Positions 61,801 to 64,000 of a stretch of DNA of 64,000 nt are shown here, one piece after another. Origin of the DNA: Spinellus fusiger (lineage: Eukaryota > Mucoromycota > Mucoromycetes > Mucorales > Phycomycetaceae); contig JALLLS010000010.1 of NCBI GenBank assembly GCA_025094145.1, forward strand, positions 496,001 through 560,000. Reading direction: 5' to 3'. Every line of letters begins with the position of its first letter. Positions within the stretch are counted from its first letter, which is position 1. The position numbers and the translations under genes are program-made. The notes under the pieces were generated by a model. It worked only from the letters and a program-made list of their open reading frames with translations. It did not search any database and was not told the origin of the DNA.

Positions 61801-64000
61801 TACATTGAATATTCTTATTTGATATCAACCTCTATTTTCTTGTTCTGTTGGTTTACAGGATTAAGAAGACATCTGCAATGAGTTCTTCAATAATGTCCAG
61901 GCTGTGAGCAGCTTGAGCAGCATATAGTATGGTTTGGTATTTAAGTAACTTTGAAAAGAAGGGAAAAAGAAAGAGTACTAATATAGTTCCATACTTCTTC
62001 CTTGTTTGCTCGCTCATTCACTCAAGAAATACTGATGTGTCCGGCAAAAGAATATTGACTATCTATTTGTCTGCTCGAAATAAGGCTTATATGTCTGGTG
62101 AAAGAATGTAACTGTTTTTTTTTTTTTTACAAATGGCTAACTGCTAAGGAGCTCATTTTTTTAAATATATAAGATTAAATTTTATATTATCTGATATCCG
62201 GGTAATTTATACTATAATAAATTCTTCTATAGATCTTTTAATATCATATATTGTTAATAATATACTTTAATATGCTTAAATGATAGTAGTGCTGATAATA
62301 GTAAATAGGAAAAGTGTTTTTTTTCACAAAAGAAATCACATTGACATTATAGACAATCATGTTCTGGTAATATTAAATTTGATATTTGGCCATTATTACT
62401 TATTCATACTGTTTTTTTTCTATTGTATTGAACGATTTTTTTCTAGTCTTCCATTACAAAGACTCTATATGTCTGTATAAATTGCCATTACATAAAGAGA
62501 AGAGAGAGATGGCCAAGATACTTTTATCTGAGATATCTTTACAAATTTCTTTACTTGGTTTACCATAGACCCTTCAAAGAGCCCGTGTAACGACAGGAGA
62601 AAGGCCCTGTTTAACCTCTAATGTGTTTTTTTTTGTATATAGGAAGCCTTTGCTAAGTGTTTTTCATTTTCTATCAAGAAAAAATTAATGTCAAGTCACA
62701 TAGATACCATGCAGGACACACTCTAGAGAGAGAGAAGGGGTGTGTACAAAATGTATACCTCCTTGAGAAACTCTAAGATTTTCTTTCTCTTTTTGATCAA
62801 AGAGACACGGGGTTAAAAAATAATAAAGCAGGAAACAGAGCATGCTATTTTAAATAAGTAAACAGCCCTTGAATGCTATAATTAAAAGCAATGTAAGATC
62901 TAAGAGGTACGTAGGTCTCGAGAGAGATTGACTACCAACACAAAGACCGCACACAAAAGAGGGAATTGGGGGATGTACTTAACTGAGTAGTCTTTCTGCT
63001 AATTCAGAAAGAGTGATACCCGAGACCAAAGAGAATTCACCAACAATAGTGACAGAGACCAAAAGAGGGTATGTAACCTACAGTGTTACAGGGACGGATA
63101 AAGAGATAGTGATAAAATAGAGAAGGGGTGGAAGAATAGAAAGCACTGTTCGTTTCGATATTTAGAGCGACATGGCCCCACAATACGATTCAAAAGATAC
63201 CAAGGAAATTCGATGTTTATTAGAGAGGTCTATCCCAAGGTATATTTACACACTATCTTCAGTGGAATGCGAGTTCTATGTATTTAGCTATTTCGATATA
63301 TATTAATCAACGTCTCAGTAACTTCCGAGCCAACAGATAGACACTCCTGCCTATCATTAAAATGCCTTTTATAAAACATTATAGGAACTGAGAGATGTGA
63401 CAAGATGCCAGAATCGTACCAAAGCTTATGAGAAAAGGGATATACATATAAAGGAGGGTGAAAGTGGCAACAGAAAGAAATCACTTCAAGGTGGGAAAGT
63501 TGAGTGAACAAACATAATACCAATCAAGCAAATAAGATTTAAGTAAGATCTGATAAAACTTAAGGACTTAATGAGATGTCATCCTTTTTTATTATTTTGT
63601 TCTATTATGTCAATGCATACAGCATTTTTATCCTTTCTTCTAAACAGTACAATAAAAGGGGTTTTTAGCATTCCTGATCTCAGTTTTAGCATTCAACGTT
63701 TGAGTTTTCCTATTCTATAGTCAATTCTACTGCCAGAAAAGAGCTCATCACATTTCCCCCTTTCTTTTTCTTTCTTCCATTTTTGATTGATATGCAATAA
63801 ATCTGTCGAAGATCTTGATCTTGATTCTGATTCTGATATTGTCTAGTGTACTCCCAAGTGGCAAGCCTGAATTTTTGTTTAATTTTCTCAATTTGGATAT
63901 ACTTCAACTACTCCATTTGTTTTCCGAAATCACTCATCTTTTGCATTATCCCTTTCCAATGAAACTTCCAACAAGTCAACTACGCCATACCATCTCATTG
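61801..64000. other. Right end, gene-poor
   Basis: No coding frame above about 80 codons with natural composition. The part 61801-62700 is very AT-rich. The part 62700-63500 is GC-richer and purine-rich and might be an old element or an untranslated exon. No match elsewhere in the window was recognised. The frame at 63710-63907 contains a GATTCTGATCTTGAT-type simple repeat. The window may end just before the next gene. Confidence 0.4.

Overview
This window is nuclear DNA of a fungus, most likely an early-diverging one (Mucoromycota, probably Mucorales). Genes are split by many short GT-AG introns (mostly 40-100 nt), the DNA is AT-rich, and the proteins are clearly fungal. Family-level hints at Mucoromycota are a carotenoid-cleavage oxygenase, a UFM1-ligase (UFL1) homologue, a MATA-type HMG-box protein and decayed copies of an IS607-like Fanzor (eukaryotic TnpB) element. 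The species cannot be told from sequence alone. Exon chains below were assembled by hand from splice signals, reading phase and family knowledge; nearly all close in frame.

Layout. 1-6.2 kb: a large secreted repeat protein (+) facing a carotenoid oxygenase (-). 6.2-12.9 kb: a gene-poor, AT-rich relic zone with two decayed dispersed coding repeats and a Fanzor remnant. 12.9-31.3 kb: a gene-dense block with NSA2 (-), a UBA-TPR-J auxilin-like protein (-), an ENPP-type phosphodiesterase (-), a small unknown protein (+), a Tma17/Adc17-like small protein (-), an NRAMP metal transporter (-), cullin-1 (+), ferrochelatase (+), proteasome subunit RPN6 (+) and a thaumatin-like secreted protein (-). 31.3-34 kb: nothing convincing. 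34-48.3 kb: a possible small mitochondrial-type protein (+), a Boi/Pob1-like SH3-SAM-PH-CH polarity protein (+), a relic and minisatellite stretch, RAB11 (+), a small unknown (+), a four-TM membrane protein (-) and UFL1 (+). 48.4-56.4 kb: NTE1 phospholipase (-), a small secreted PLPPFP-repeat protein (-) and an HMG-box gene (-) interrupted by an in-frame stop. 57.5-64 kb: a relic repeat, a PIAS/Siz-type SUMO ligase (+), then the second Fanzor remnant, in inverted orientation to the first, and gene-poor DNA.

Most genes are unlinked housekeeping functions. A loose protein-turnover theme runs through the window (CUL1, RPN6, a possible proteasome-assembly chaperone, UFL1, a SUMO ligase), but I see no evidence that this is a functional cluster. 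The most unusual structure is the inverted pair of about 1.2 kb Fanzor relics that brackets about 49 kb of genes. Other points to check are the fungal UFL1, a 10-nt micro-exon in the NRAMP gene, an ATG-only first exon in NSA2, two GC-AG introns and the nonsense codon in the HMG-box gene.
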